Shown here one piece after another: positions 50,060 through 59,032 of a DNA stretch of 64,000 nt. The first letter of the stretch is position 1; each line of letters starts with the position of its first letter. The stretch covers positions 7,750,001 through 7,814,000 of the forward strand of contig NZ_CP017248.1 of assembly GCF_001735805.1 (NCBI RefSeq). Direction: 5' to 3'. The DNA is from Streptomyces fodineus (GTDB lineage: Bacteria; Actinomycetota; Actinomycetes; Streptomycetales; Streptomycetaceae). The notes beneath the pieces were generated by a model. The model was not told where the DNA came from, did not search any database, and saw only the letters and a list, made by a program, of their open reading frames with translations. The position numbers and the translations under genes were made by a program.

Positions 50060-51256
50060 GTGACCGAGCGCGTCGTACTCGCCTATTCGGGCGGTCTGGA
50101 CACCTCCGTCGCCATCGGCTGGATCGCCGAGGAGACGGGCGCCGAGGTCATCGCCGTCGCGGTGGACGTCGGCCAGGGCGGCGAGGACCTGGACGTCATC
50201 CGCAAGCGCGCCCTCGCCTGCGGGGCCGTCGAGGCCGAAGTGGCCGACGCCAAGGACGAGTTCGCCGACGAGTACTGCCTCCCGGCGATCAAGGCCAACG
50301 CCCTCTACATGGACCGCTACCCGCTGGTCTCCGCCCTCTCCCGGCCGGCGATCGTCAAGCACCTGGTCGCCGCCGCAAAGAAGCACGGCGCCACCACCGT
50401 CGCCCACGGCTGCACCGGCAAGGGCAACGACCAGGTCCGCTTCGAGGCCGGCATCGTCGCCCTCGCGCCCGACCTGAAGTGCATCGCCCCGGTCCGGGAC
50501 TACGCGATGACCCGGGACAAGGCGATCGCCTTCTGCGAGGCCAAGCAGCTCCCGATCGCCACCACCAAGAAGTCCCCGTACTCCATCGACCAGAACGTCT
50601 TCGGGCGCGCCGTCGAGACGGGCTTCCTGGAGGACATCTGGAACGCCCCGATCGAGGACATCTACGAGTACACGGCCAATCCGGCGGAGCCCCGCGACGC
50701 CGACGAGGTGATCATCACCTTCAAGGAGGGCGTCCCGGTCGCCGTCGACGGCAAGCCTGTCACCGTCCTGCAGGCCGTCCAGCAGCTCAACGAGCGCGCC
50801 GGCGCCCAGGGCATCGGCCGGATCGACATGGTCGAGGACCGCCTCGTCGGCATCAAGTCCCGCGAGGTCTACGAGGCTCCCGGCGCGATCGCCCTGATCA
50901 CCGCCCACCAGGAGCTGGAGAACGTCACCGTCGAGCGCGAACTCGCCCGCTACAAGCGGCAGGTCGAGCAGCGCTGGGGCGAACTCGTCTACGACGGCCA
51001 GTGGTTCTCCCCGCTCAAGCGCGCCCTGGACGGCTTCATCGACGAGGCCAGCCAGCACGTGACCGGCGACATCCGGATGACCCTGCACGGCGGCCGGGCG
51101 GTCGTCACCGGCCGCCGCTCCGAGTCCTCGCTCTACGACTTCAACCTCGCCACCTACGACACCGGCGACACCTTCGACCAGGCGGCGGCCAAGGGATTCA
51201 TCGACATCTACAGCCTGTCGTCGAAGATCGCCGCCCGGCGCGATCTGCAGGCATAG
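50060..51256 (+). CDS. argG: Argininosuccinate synthase
   Basis: A 398-residue enzyme. The PP-loop is LAYSGGLDTSVAIGW at the N terminus, followed by HGCTGKGNDQVRFE and KKSPYSIDQNVFGR. It condenses citrulline and aspartate with ATP to form argininosuccinate. GTG 50060 is chosen because GAGGAG precedes it by 7 nt; an earlier frame start is not supported. argH follows 49 bp downstream, so both are probably one transcript under the ARG boxes. Confidence 0.96.
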   Translation: MTERVVLAYSGGLDTSVAIGWIAEETGAEVIAVAVDVGQGGEDLDVIRKRALACGAVEAEVADAKDEFADEYCLPAIKANALYMDRYPLVSALSRPAIVKHLVAAAKKHGATTVAHGCTGKGNDQVRFEAGIVALAPDLKCIAPVRDYAMTRDKAIAFCEAKQLPIATTKKSPYSIDQNVFGRAVETGFLEDIWNAPIEDIYEYTANPAEPRDADEVIITFKEGVPVAVDGKPVTVLQAVQQLNERAGAQGIGRIDMVEDRLVGIKSREVYEAPGAIALITAHQELENVTVERELARYKRQVEQRWGELVYDGQWFSPLKRALDGFIDEASQHVTGDIRMTLHGGRAVVTGRRSESSLYDFNLATYDTGDTFDQAAAKGFIDIYSLSSKIAARRDLQA

Positions 51257-51305
51257 CCTGACGCACACCTCGCCCGACCGACCCACTTCCCTAGGAGCAG
51301 CGCAA

Positions 51306-52736
51306 GTGAGCAGCAACAGCGGTGACGTACGGCTCTGGGGCGGCCGTTTCGCCGACGGTCCCGCCGAGGCCCTGGCGAAGCTGTCCGCGTCCGTCCACTT
51401 CGACTGGCGGCTCGCGCCGTACGACATCGCCGGTTCGCGGGCCCACGCGCGCGTGCTGCACAAGGCCGGGCTGCTCACCGAGGACGAGCTGACCCGCATG
51501 ATCGCCGGGCTCGACCAACTGGAGGCCGACGTGGCCTCCGGCGCCTTCGTCGGCACGATCGCCGACGAGGACGTCCACACCGCCCTCGAGCGCGGCCTGC
51601 TGGAGCGCCTCGGCCCCGACCTCGGCGGCAAACTGCGCGCGGGCCGGTCGAGGAACGACCAGGTGGCGACCCTGTTCCGGATGTACCTGAGGGATCACGC
51701 CCGGACGATCGGCGGCCTGATCGCCGGTCTCCAGGACGCCCTGATCGGCCTCGCCGAGGCCCACCCGGACGTCGCGATGCCCGGCCGCACCCATCTCCAG
51801 CACGCCCAGCCGGTGCTCTTCGCCCACCACGTCCTCGCGCACGTCCAGTCCCTGTCCCGGGACGCCGAACGCCTGCGCCAGTGGGACGAGCGCACGGCGG
51901 TGTCGCCGTACGGCTCCGGTGCCCTCGCCGGCTCCTCCCTGGGCCTGGACCCGGAGGCGGTCGCCCAGGACCTCGGCTTCGAGCACGGCAGCGTCGGCAA
52001 CTCGATCGACGGCACTGCCTCCCGGGACTTCGTCGCGGAGTTCGCCTTCATCACCGCGATGATCGGCGTGAACCTCTCCCGGATCGCCGAGGAGATCATC
52101 ATCTGGAACACGAAGGAGTTCTCCTTCGTGACCCTGCACGACGCGTTCTCCACGGGCTCGTCGATCATGCCGCAGAAGAAGAACCCGGACATCGCCGAGC
52201 TGGCCCGCGGCAAGTCGGGTCGTCTGATCGGCAACCTGACGGGTCTGCTGGCCACCCTCAAGGCCCTGCCCCTCGCCTACAACCGCGACCTCCAGGAGGA
52301 CAAGGAGCCGGTCTTCGACTCCTGTGACCAGCTGGAGGTCCTGCTGCCCGCCTTCACCGGCATGATCGCCACGCTGACCGTCAACCGCGCGCGCATGGAG
52401 GAACTGGCCCCGGCCGGCTTCTCCCTCGCCACCGACATCGCCGAGTGGCTGGTCAAGCAGGGCGTCCCGTTCCGCGTGGCGCACGAGGTCGCCGGCGAGT
52501 GCGTCAAGGTCGCCGAGGCCGAGGGCAAGGAACTGGACGAGCTCACGGACGAGCAGTTCGCGAAGATCTCCGCCCACCTCACCCCCGAGGTGCGTACGGT
52601 CCTGAACGTGCCGGGCGCTCTCGCCTCCCGCAACGGACGGGGCGGCACGGCCCCGAGCGCGGTCGCCGTACAGCTCGCGGAGGTCAAGGCCGACGTGGCG
52701 GCGCAGCACGAGTGGGCGACGGCCAGGCAGGCCTGA
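51306..52736 (+). CDS. argH: Argininosuccinate lyase
   Basis: A 476-residue fumarase/aspartase-superfamily enzyme. It has LRAGRSRNDQVATLFRMYLR, PGRTHLQHAQPVLFAHHVLA and the signature loop GSSIMPQKKNPDIAELARGK. It cleaves argininosuccinate to arginine and fumarate. GTG 51306 follows AGGAGCAGCGCA. The end of the argG-argH transcript is marked by the stem-loop at 52756. Confidence 0.97.
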   Translation: MSSNSGDVRLWGGRFADGPAEALAKLSASVHFDWRLAPYDIAGSRAHARVLHKAGLLTEDELTRMIAGLDQLEADVASGAFVGTIADEDVHTALERGLLERLGPDLGGKLRAGRSRNDQVATLFRMYLRDHARTIGGLIAGLQDALIGLAEAHPDVAMPGRTHLQHAQPVLFAHHVLAHVQSLSRDAERLRQWDERTAVSPYGSGALAGSSLGLDPEAVAQDLGFEHGSVGNSIDGTASRDFVAEFAFITAMIGVNLSRIAEEIIIWNTKEFSFVTLHDAFSTGSSIMPQKKNPDIAELARGKSGRLIGNLTGLLATLKALPLAYNRDLQEDKEPVFDSCDQLEVLLPAFTGMIATLTVNRARMEELAPAGFSLATDIAEWLVKQGVPFRVAHEVAGECVKVAEAEGKELDELTDEQFAKISAHLTPEVRTVLNVPGALASRNGRGGTAPSAVAVQLAEVKADVAAQHEWATARQA

Positions 52737-52755
52737 CCAACCGCAGGAGAGCGGA

Positions 52756-52785
52756 AAGGGCCCGGACACCCCCGTCCGGGCCCTT
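52756..52785 (+). terminator. Terminator of argGH
   Basis: AAGGGCCCGGAC (52756-52767) and GTCCGGGCCCTT (52774-52785) form a perfect 12-bp stem with a 6-nt loop, 19 bp after the argH stop. It is palindromic at the ends and could act in either direction. Confidence 0.83.
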
Positions 52786-52930
52786 CGTGCCGCCCTGGAG
52801 CGCGAGACGTACACGACACCTTGCCGAATCCCGCCTTCGAGCCGCGTTGCGTCAGCGCGGGCTGAACCGCGGGGTGCTGGGTAGATTGGTGCGCGATACC
52901 CGCCCTCAGCCGATCGTGCAGGGAGCCGCC

Positions 52931-53902
52931 ATGCCGTTCAGCCGCCTGGCCGCCGCGACCACACCCACCGCGCACCTCGGACTCGGTCTCGCCGCCGTCG
53001 GCCGTCCGGGCTACATCAACCTCGGCCGGGAGGAGGACCTCCCGGCCGAGCGCACCGCGGACGCCCTGCGCACCCGGACCCACGAACTCCTCGACGCCGC
53101 CTATGCCCAAGGCGTGCGCTACTTCGACGTCGCCCGCTCCTACGGCCGCTCGGAGGAGTTCCTCGCCGACTGGCTGAACGCCCGGCCCGACATCGATGAC
53201 GTGGTCGTCGGCAGCAAGTGGGGCTACACCTACACCGCCGGCTGGTCGGCGGACGCCGAGACGCACGAGGTCAAGGACCACAGCCTCGCCGCGTACGAGC
53301 GGCAGCGCGCCGAGACCGACGCGCTGCTCGGCGACCGACTGGACCTCTACCAGATCCACTCGCTGACCCCGGACAGCCCGGCCCTCACCGACAAGGACCT
53401 GCACGCCCGGCTCGCCGAGGCCGCCGCCCAGGGCCTGAGCATCGGCTTCTCCACCAGCGGCCCCGCCCAGGCCGACACCGTCCGCGCCGCCCTGGAGATC
53501 ACCGCAGACGGCGAGCCCCTCTTCCGTACCGTCCAGTCGACGTACAACGTGCTCGAAAAATCGGCCGCGGCCGCGCTCGCCGAGGCGCACGACGCCGGGC
53601 TCACCGTGATCGTCAAGGAGGGCATGGCCAACGGCCGGCTGGCCGCCCCGCACGCCCCGGCGGAACTGAGGGCCGTCGCCGAGGAGACCGGCCTCGGCTG
53701 CGACGCCGTCGCCCTCGCCTGGATCCTGCGCCAGCCCTGGGCCGGCGTCGTGCTCTCCGGCGCCGCGACGGTCGCCCAGCTCGTCTCCAACCTCCACGCT
53801 CCCGCGGTCGACCTCGACGCGGACCAGCTGACCCGCCTCGCCACGCTCACCGAGGACCCGCACGCCTACTGGGACCGGCGCGGGCAGCTGCCCTGGCACT
53901 GA
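52931..53902 (+). CDS. Aldo/keto reductase
   Basis: A 323-residue AKR-fold protein: RYFDVARSYGRSEEFLADWL holds the catalytic Asp and Tyr, VVVGSKWGYTYTAGW the Lys, LDLYQIHSLTPDSP the His, and ILRQPWAGVVLSGAATVAQL the cofactor end. NADPH-dependent reduction of an aldehyde or ketone is expected; the substrate is unknown. ATG 52931 follows GGGAG. Confidence 0.88.
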   Translation: MPFSRLAAATTPTAHLGLGLAAVGRPGYINLGREEDLPAERTADALRTRTHELLDAAYAQGVRYFDVARSYGRSEEFLADWLNARPDIDDVVVGSKWGYTYTAGWSADAETHEVKDHSLAAYERQRAETDALLGDRLDLYQIHSLTPDSPALTDKDLHARLAEAAAQGLSIGFSTSGPAQADTVRAALEITADGEPLFRTVQSTYNVLEKSAAAALAEAHDAGLTVIVKEGMANGRLAAPHAPAELRAVAEETGLGCDAVALAWILRQPWAGVVLSGAATVAQLVSNLHAPAVDLDADQLTRLATLTEDPHAYWDRRGQLPWH

Positions 53903-53947
53903 TCCACACCGCTGCTGATCAGCGAGAATGAGCCACGCATGCCCACC

Positions 53948-53985
53948 GTGAGACAATGATGTCTCACATGCTCTATGATTGTCTC
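53948..53985 (+). promoter_or_regulatory. TetR promoter and palindromic operator GTGAGACA-ATGA-TGTCTCAC
   Basis: A perfect 8-bp inverted repeat with a 4-nt spacer (53948-53967) overlaps the -35 region, and a third TGTCTCA lies at 53980-53986. The -10 element TATGAT (53974-53979) puts the start site at the ATG 53986, so the mRNA is probably leaderless. Autorepression by the TetR protein is inferred. Confidence 0.65.
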
Positions 53986-54534
53986 ATGGCTCTCGACCGT
54001 GACCAGGTGCTGCGCAGCGCGGCCGCCCTGCTGACCCGTAAGTCCACCGCGACCATGGACGAGGTCGCCAGGGCCGCCGGGATCAGCCGGGCCACGCTGC
54101 ACCGCCACTTCGCCGGGCGCGACGCGCTCGTACGGGCCCTGGAGGCGCTCGGCATCGAGGAGTGCGAGGCGGCGCTGGCGGCGGCCCGGGTGGACGAGGG
54201 CCCGGCGGGCGAGGCCGTCCACCGCCTGGTCCGCGCCATCGAGCCCTCGGCCGGCCTGCTCGCCTTCCTCTACACCGAGAACCAGCTGTTCGAGGGCGAG
54301 CAGCAGAACCAGGGCTGGGCCCGCATCGACGAACGCCTCACGGCCCTGTTCCGGCGCGGCCAGGAAAGCGGCGAGTTCCGCATCGACCTCACGCCCGCCT
54401 GGCTCACCGAGGCGCTGTACGGCCTGCTGGCCTCCGGCGCCTGGGCGGTGGCGGAGGGCCGGGTGGCTGCCAAGGACTTCACCTACATGATCGTCGAGCT
54501 GCTGCTCGGCGGCGCACGACGTACGAACGCGTAA
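53986..54534 (+). CDS. TetR-family transcriptional regulator
   Basis: A 182-residue regulator with the N-terminal helix-turn-helix VLRSAAALLTRKSTATMDEV, ARAAGISRATLHRHFAGRDA, and a helical ligand-binding domain. ATG 53986 is preferred over upstream in-frame ATGs because it lies 7 nt after a TATGAT -10 and those lie within the operator. It is 22 bp before the MFS exporter gene, so it likely represses that gene and itself until a drug-like ligand binds. Confidence 0.89.
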   Translation: MALDRDQVLRSAAALLTRKSTATMDEVARAAGISRATLHRHFAGRDALVRALEALGIEECEAALAAARVDEGPAGEAVHRLVRAIEPSAGLLAFLYTENQLFEGEQQNQGWARIDERLTALFRRGQESGEFRIDLTPAWLTEALYGLLASGAWAVAEGRVAAKDFTYMIVELLLGGARRTNA

Positions 54535-54556
54535 GACGCGTAAGAAGAGAGGAATC

Positions 54557-56080
54557 ATGACCAGCACCCTGCAGCCGGCTCGTGCGGCGGAGGTGGAGAA
54601 GCGCCCTGGCCGCTGGCTCGCGCTCTCCGTCCTCGTCCTGGCCGTGCTGCTGGTGGCCGTCGACGCCACCGTCCTCGGCCTGGCGACCCCCTACATCAGC
54701 GAAGACCTGGCCCCCTCCGGCATCCAGCTGCTGTGGATCGGCGACGTCTACTCCTTCGTCATCGCCGGTCTGCTGGTCTCCATGGGCAGCCTCGGCGACC
54801 GCATCGGCCGCAAGCGGATCCTGCTCGGCGGTGCCACCGCGTTCGGCGCGATATCCGTGCTCAACGCCTACGCCACGACACCCGAACTGATGATCCTGGC
54901 ACGGGCGTTGCTCGGTGTCGCGGGTGCGACCCTGATGCCCGCCACCCTCGCCCTGATCCGTAACCTCTTCCACGACCCGCGCGAGCGCAGCCTCGCCGTC
55001 GGCATCTGGGGCGCGACGGCCTCCGCCGGTACGGCGGTCGGCCCCATCGCGGGCGGTTTCCTGCTCGAACACTTCTGGTGGGGCTCGGTCTTCCTCATCA
55101 ACCTGCCCGTGATGGCGGTCCTGGTCCTGGTCGGCATCCGTACTCTGCCCGAGTCCCGCAATCCGGACCCCGGCCCCTGGGACCTGATCAGCGTCCTCCT
55201 GTCCCTGGTCGGCATGATCGGCGTCGTATACGCCGTCAAGGAGGCGGCGACCCACGGGTTCACCGGTCCTACGCTCGCCGCGGGCCTGCTGGGGGCGGCC
55301 GCGCTCTACGGCTTCGTCCACCGGCAGCTCACCATGCCGACCCCGCTGCTGGACATGCGGCTGTTCAGGCGCCGCGGCTTCAGCGGGGCGGTCCTCGCCG
55401 ACCTGCTGACCGTGCTCGGCATGTCCGGCCTGGTGTTCTTCCTCTCCCAGTACCTGCAACTCGTCCAGGGCAGGCGCCCGTTCGAGGCCGGACTCGCCGA
55501 ACTGCCCGCCGCGGTCGGCGCGGTGGCGGCCGGCCTGATCGCGGGCGGCGCGGCCCGCCGCTTCTCGGTCCGCGCCGTGGTCTCGGGCGGCCTCGCCGCG
55601 GTGGGCCTCGCCTTGGCCGCGCTGACCACGGTGGGCGTGTCGACGGGCTACCCGGTCCTCGGCGCGGCACTGCTGGTCGTCGGCATCGGCGCCGGGTTCT
55701 CCTTCACCGTGACGGCCGACGTCATTCTGTCCAGCGTGCCCAAGGAGCAGGCGGGCGCCGCCTCGGCGGTCTCCGAGACGGCGTACGAACTGGGCGCGGC
55801 CCTGGGCATCGCCCTGCTGGGCTCGATCGTGACGGGCACCTACCGCGACTTCACGGGTCCGGCGGGAACGCCGGCGACGGCTCATGAATCACTGGGCGCG
55901 GCCGTGGAGGCGGCAACGAAGATGCCCCCGCACACGGCCCAGCAGATGCTGGACGCGGCCCGCGAATCCTTCGTCCACGGCCTCCACCTGGCCTCGGGCG
56001 CGGGAGCAGCGGTCCTGCTGGGGACGGCGGCGGCGGCATGGTTCTTGCTGAGGGGCCAAAAACTGGAAAGCGCCGGGTGA
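54557..56080 (+). CDS. MFS drug exporter (DHA2/QacA-EmrB type, 14 TM)
   Basis: A 507-residue proton-coupled exporter. Motif C-like LAVDATVLGLATPYI is in TM1, motif A GSLGDRIGRKRILLGG in loop 2-3, and RALLGVAGATLMPATLALIR and GIWGATASAGTAVGPIAGG follow, with about fourteen hydrophobic helices. This subgroup exports cationic or hydrophobic drugs. It is co-transcribed with the TetR gene and carries AGAGAGGA before ATG 54557. Confidence 0.9.
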   Translation: MTSTLQPARAAEVEKRPGRWLALSVLVLAVLLVAVDATVLGLATPYISEDLAPSGIQLLWIGDVYSFVIAGLLVSMGSLGDRIGRKRILLGGATAFGAISVLNAYATTPELMILARALLGVAGATLMPATLALIRNLFHDPRERSLAVGIWGATASAGTAVGPIAGGFLLEHFWWGSVFLINLPVMAVLVLVGIRTLPESRNPDPGPWDLISVLLSLVGMIGVVYAVKEAATHGFTGPTLAAGLLGAAALYGFVHRQLTMPTPLLDMRLFRRRGFSGAVLADLLTVLGMSGLVFFLSQYLQLVQGRRPFEAGLAELPAAVGAVAAGLIAGGAARRFSVRAVVSGGLAAVGLALAALTTVGVSTGYPVLGAALLVVGIGAGFSFTVTADVILSSVPKEQAGAASAVSETAYELGAALGIALLGSIVTGTYRDFTGPAGTPATAHESLGAAVEAATKMPPHTAQQMLDAARESFVHGLHLASGAGAAVLLGTAAAAWFLLRGQKLESAG

Positions 56081-56093
56081 GGTGAGTACGTAA

Positions 56094-56122
56094 GGGGCGC
56101 GGGCAACTGCGCGACCAGCCCC
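56094..56122. repeat. Streptomyces-type interspersed element GGGGCGCGG...GACCAGCCCC
   Basis: GGGGCGCGGGCAACTGCGCG followed by ACCAGCCCC closely matches the reverse complement of the intergenic element also seen at 17356-17410. The ends pair (GGGGC with GCCCC-type). It sits between the MFS exporter stop and the convergent plsC stop and may act as a bidirectional terminator. Confidence 0.6.
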
Positions 56123-56177
56123 CACGCACCCGCACCTGAAAACGCACCCGCATCCACCGGCCGAACTGCCGGCGGCG

Positions 56178-56849
56178 CTACGCGGCCTTCGCCTTCGTGG
56201 CGTACATGTCCACGTACTCCTGCCCGGACAGCCGCATCACCTCGGCCATCACGGAGTCCGTGACGGCCCGCAGCACATACCGGTCCCGATCCATCCCCTC
56301 GTACCGGGAGAACTCCATCGCCTCACCGAAACGAACCGTCACCTTGCCCGGCCGCGGAATCCCGGCTCCCCCCGGCTGCAGCTTGTCCGTGCCGATCATG
56401 GCGAACGGAACGACCGGCGCCCCGGTCATCAGCGTCAGCCGCGCGATACCGGTGCGCCCCCGGTACAGCCGCCCGTCGGGCGACCGCGTGCCCTCGGGGT
56501 AGATCCCGAAGACCTTCCCCTCCTCCAGGATCCGGCGCCCGGTCATCAGCGCGGCCACACCCCCGCTCGCGCCGTCCCGGTCCACCGGGATCATGCCGAC
56601 GCCGGTGAAGAACCACGCCATCAGCCGGCCCTTGACGCCCTTGCCGGTGACGTACTCGTCCTTGCCGATGAAGAACACCTGCCGCTTGGTGACGAGCGGC
56701 AGCACGATCGAGTCGATGAACGTGAGGTGGTTGCCGGCGAGGATGACCGGACCGTCCCCCGGGATGTGCTCCACGCCCTCCACCTGTGGGCGGAACATCA
56801 GGCGCATGATCGGTCCGAGCACTGCCTTGATGAGCGCGAAGCGGGACAA
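56178..56849 (-). CDS. 1-acyl-glycerol-3-phosphate acyltransferase (PlsC-like), TTG start
   Basis: A 223-residue acyltransferase with block I GNHLTFIDS (H-x4-D), block III YPEGTRSPDGRLYRGRTG, and block IV APVVPFAMIG. It acylates lysophosphatidate at the membrane. The start is taken as TTG 56849: GGAGG lies 5 nt before it and LSRFALIKAVLGPIMRLMF is the expected N terminus. The longer frame upstream (to 57113) has no family similarity. Confidence 0.86.
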   Translation of the reverse strand: MSRFALIKAVLGPIMRLMFRPQVEGVEHIPGDGPVILAGNHLTFIDSIVLPLVTKRQVFFIGKDEYVTGKGVKGRLMAWFFTGVGMIPVDRDGASGGVAALMTGRRILEEGKVFGIYPEGTRSPDGRLYRGRTGIARLTLMTGAPVVPFAMIGTDKLQPGGAGIPRPGKVTVRFGEAMEFSRYEGMDRDRYVLRAVTDSVMAEVMRLSGQEYVDMYATKAKAA

Positions 56850-57211
56850 CGGGTCCTCCGATGCCGAGGGTCGATATGAGTCTGTGCAGGTGAGGACATT
56901 ACTCGCGGCCCTGGGCCCCGCGCACATCGGGTACGGCCGGTTCACCGAGGTCTTACGAAGTGTTGACGCGGGTTTACCTGCGGTGACGTCGCGGGGACGC
57001 GCCGTAACCCTGCTGTGACGGTGTGACGGAGATCGCGCGAAGCCCTCACCCACTCGGCTGCCGCCCCGGCCGGCGATGCGACGGGCCGTCACCACTCGCC
57101 TCCCACAGGACATACGGCGTCACCCGGGCGTTCTGTCGAGGGACTCCCTTCGGTCATGTGTGCGCCCCTACGATCGGCCCGCACTCACGAGCGGACGGCA
57201 GGAGGGCGCTG

Positions 57212-58387
57212 ATGGGCAGCGACCAGGCGAACGAGAAGACTCAGGGCACCGGGCGGCGGGCGATCCTCGGCGCGGCGGTGTTCGGCGCGAGCGGAGCGGT
57301 CCTCGGGCTGCCGGGCGTGGCCGAGGCCGCCGAGACCGGGACGGCCGGCCGGACCGGCCGGGGGCTGAAGGGCCTGCCGGTGCCGACGATCATCGGCCAC
57401 CGCGGTGCCAGCGGCTACCGCCCCGAGCACACCTTCGGCTCGTACAACCTGGCGCTCGACCTGGGTGCCGACGTCGTCGAGGCCGGGGACCTGGTGCCCA
57501 CCAAGGACGGCCATCTCGTCTGCCGGCACGAGCCGGAGATCGGCGGCACCACGGACGTCGCCGCGCACCCGGAGTTCGCCGACCGCAAGACCACCAAGAT
57601 GCTGGACGGGGTCGCCACCACCGGCTGGTTCACCGAGGACTTCACGCTCGCCGAGCTGAAGACCCTGCGCGCCGTCGAGCGCATCCCGGCCAACCGGCCG
57701 CACAACACCCTCTACAACGGGCGCTGGGAGATACCCACGTTCGAAGAGGTCCTGAAGTGGCAGGACGAGCAGACCCGCAAGCGCGGCAAGCAGGTCTGGA
57801 TCTACCCAGAGACCAAGCACCCCACGTACTTCCGCAAGCTCGGCCTGGGCCTGGAGGAGCGGGTCGCCAAGCTGCTGCGCAAGTACGGCAAGGACGGCCG
57901 GAACTCGCCCGTCATCCTGCAGTCCTTCGAGCCGACCAGCATCCAGAAGCTGAACCAGCTGGTCGACAACCCGCTCGTCGTACTGCTGTCCTCGGCGGAC
58001 AGCCGCCCGTACGACTTCGTGGACGCGGGCGACCCGCGCACGGTCGCCGACCTGATCACCCCCAAGGGCCTGCGGGAGATCGCCGGCTACGCCCAGGGCA
58101 TCGGTCCGACTCTCGACCTGGTCATCCCGAAGGACGCGAACGGCCGCCTCACCCAGCCGACCACCCTGGTCGGCGACGCGCACAAGGTGGGCCTGATCCT
58201 GCACCCGTACACCATGCGCAACGAGAACCCGTTCCTCCCGGCCGAGTACCGCAAGGGCAGCGCCGCCGACGGCTACGGCGACCCCTTCGGCGCCTTCAAG
58301 ACGTACTTCGCGACCGGTATCGACGGCGTCTTCACCGACAACGCCGACACCGGCGTGCTCGCCCGCGCCGACTTCCTGGCGGGCTGA
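57212..58387 (+). CDS. Exported glycerophosphodiester phosphodiesterase
   Basis: A 391-residue GDPD. The N-terminal twin-arginine-like signal GRRAILGAAVFGASGAVLGL precedes the TIM-barrel domain, with IIGHRGASGYRPEHTFGSY (catalytic His), DLVPTKDGHLVCRHEPEIGG and a C-terminal GVFTDNADTGV. It hydrolyses glycerophosphodiesters to glycerol-3-phosphate and an alcohol, probably outside the cell for phosphate or glycerol salvage. ATG 57212 follows AGGAGGG. Confidence 0.9.
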   Translation: MGSDQANEKTQGTGRRAILGAAVFGASGAVLGLPGVAEAAETGTAGRTGRGLKGLPVPTIIGHRGASGYRPEHTFGSYNLALDLGADVVEAGDLVPTKDGHLVCRHEPEIGGTTDVAAHPEFADRKTTKMLDGVATTGWFTEDFTLAELKTLRAVERIPANRPHNTLYNGRWEIPTFEEVLKWQDEQTRKRGKQVWIYPETKHPTYFRKLGLGLEERVAKLLRKYGKDGRNSPVILQSFEPTSIQKLNQLVDNPLVVLLSSADSRPYDFVDAGDPRTVADLITPKGLREIAGYAQGIGPTLDLVIPKDANGRLTQPTTLVGDAHKVGLILHPYTMRNENPFLPAEYRKGSAADGYGDPFGAFKTYFATGIDGVFTDNADTGVLARADFLAG

Positions 58388-58435
58388 CCGCGTCAACCCA
58401 CCGGTCTCCCGCGCACCCCGTTCGGGGTGACTCCA

Positions 58436-58467
58436 CGCCGCCCCGGCAACCTGTGTCCGGGGCGGCG
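58436..58467 (+). terminator. Stem-loop after the glycerophosphodiesterase gene
   Basis: CGCCGCCCCGG (58436-58446) and CCGGGGCGGCG (58457-58467) form an 11-bp stem with a 10-nt loop. A smaller CACCCC/GGGGTG hairpin precedes it. The stem ends 14 bp before the next start, so it may also influence that gene. Confidence 0.65.
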
Positions 58468-58480
58468 CGTCGTTCCGCAT

Positions 58481-58987
58481 ATGACGCACGACTTGGTAGC
58501 CGCCCTGCACCCGCTGCTCACCGCCGAGGCCTCGGCGGAGGCATATGCCGCCGGGAGCGAGCCGGGTGATCTGGAGCAGGCCGTCTGGGTGCGTCTGCTG
58601 GAGCGGATGGCGGCCGAGGGGCCGCCACGCGATCCGCAGGGCTGGCTGCGTGCGGCCGTCCGCGCCGAGGCGCGCCGCAGCCGGCGCATCACCCGCCTGG
58701 AGCGGCCGTACGACGCCGAACCGGTGGACGACAGCCGCCCCGGTCCCGAACAGCTCGTCCTCGCGGCCGCCCGGTACCGCGCGCTGCGCGACGCGGTGCG
58801 CCGCCTGCCCGGCCGCTGCCCCCGGCTCATCGAGGCCCTGCTGTCCCCGAAGGATCTGACATACCGGGAGATCGCGGGGGAGTTGGGTATCTCACAGGGC
58901 AGTCTTGGCCCGGAACGATCCAGATGTCTGGGTTGTCTGCGCCGATTGCTCACGCCGGAGGTTGCGGCTCGCGAAGCGCGGGGATAG
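58481..58987 (+). CDS. Sigma-70-like (ECF-type) protein
   Basis: A 168-residue protein. A region-2-like segment (DLEQAVWVRLLERMAAEGPP, then WLRAAVRAEARRSRRI) and a clear region 4 (LPGRCPRLIEALLSPKDLTY, REIAGELGISQGSLGPERSR) are visible. No anti-sigma gene is adjacent. ATG 58481 has no Shine-Dalgarno, and GC-rich hairpin DNA lies directly upstream; an in-frame ATG at 58427 would lie before that hairpin. Confidence 0.75.
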   Translation: MTHDLVAALHPLLTAEASAEAYAAGSEPGDLEQAVWVRLLERMAAEGPPRDPQGWLRAAVRAEARRSRRITRLERPYDAEPVDDSRPGPEQLVLAAARYRALRDAVRRLPGRCPRLIEALLSPKDLTYREIAGELGISQGSLGPERSRCLGCLRRLLTPEVAAREARG

Positions 58988-59032
58988 GAGTGGGGGACGA
59001 CAGGTGATCAGGTGAGCGGGAGGCGTGCGCAC

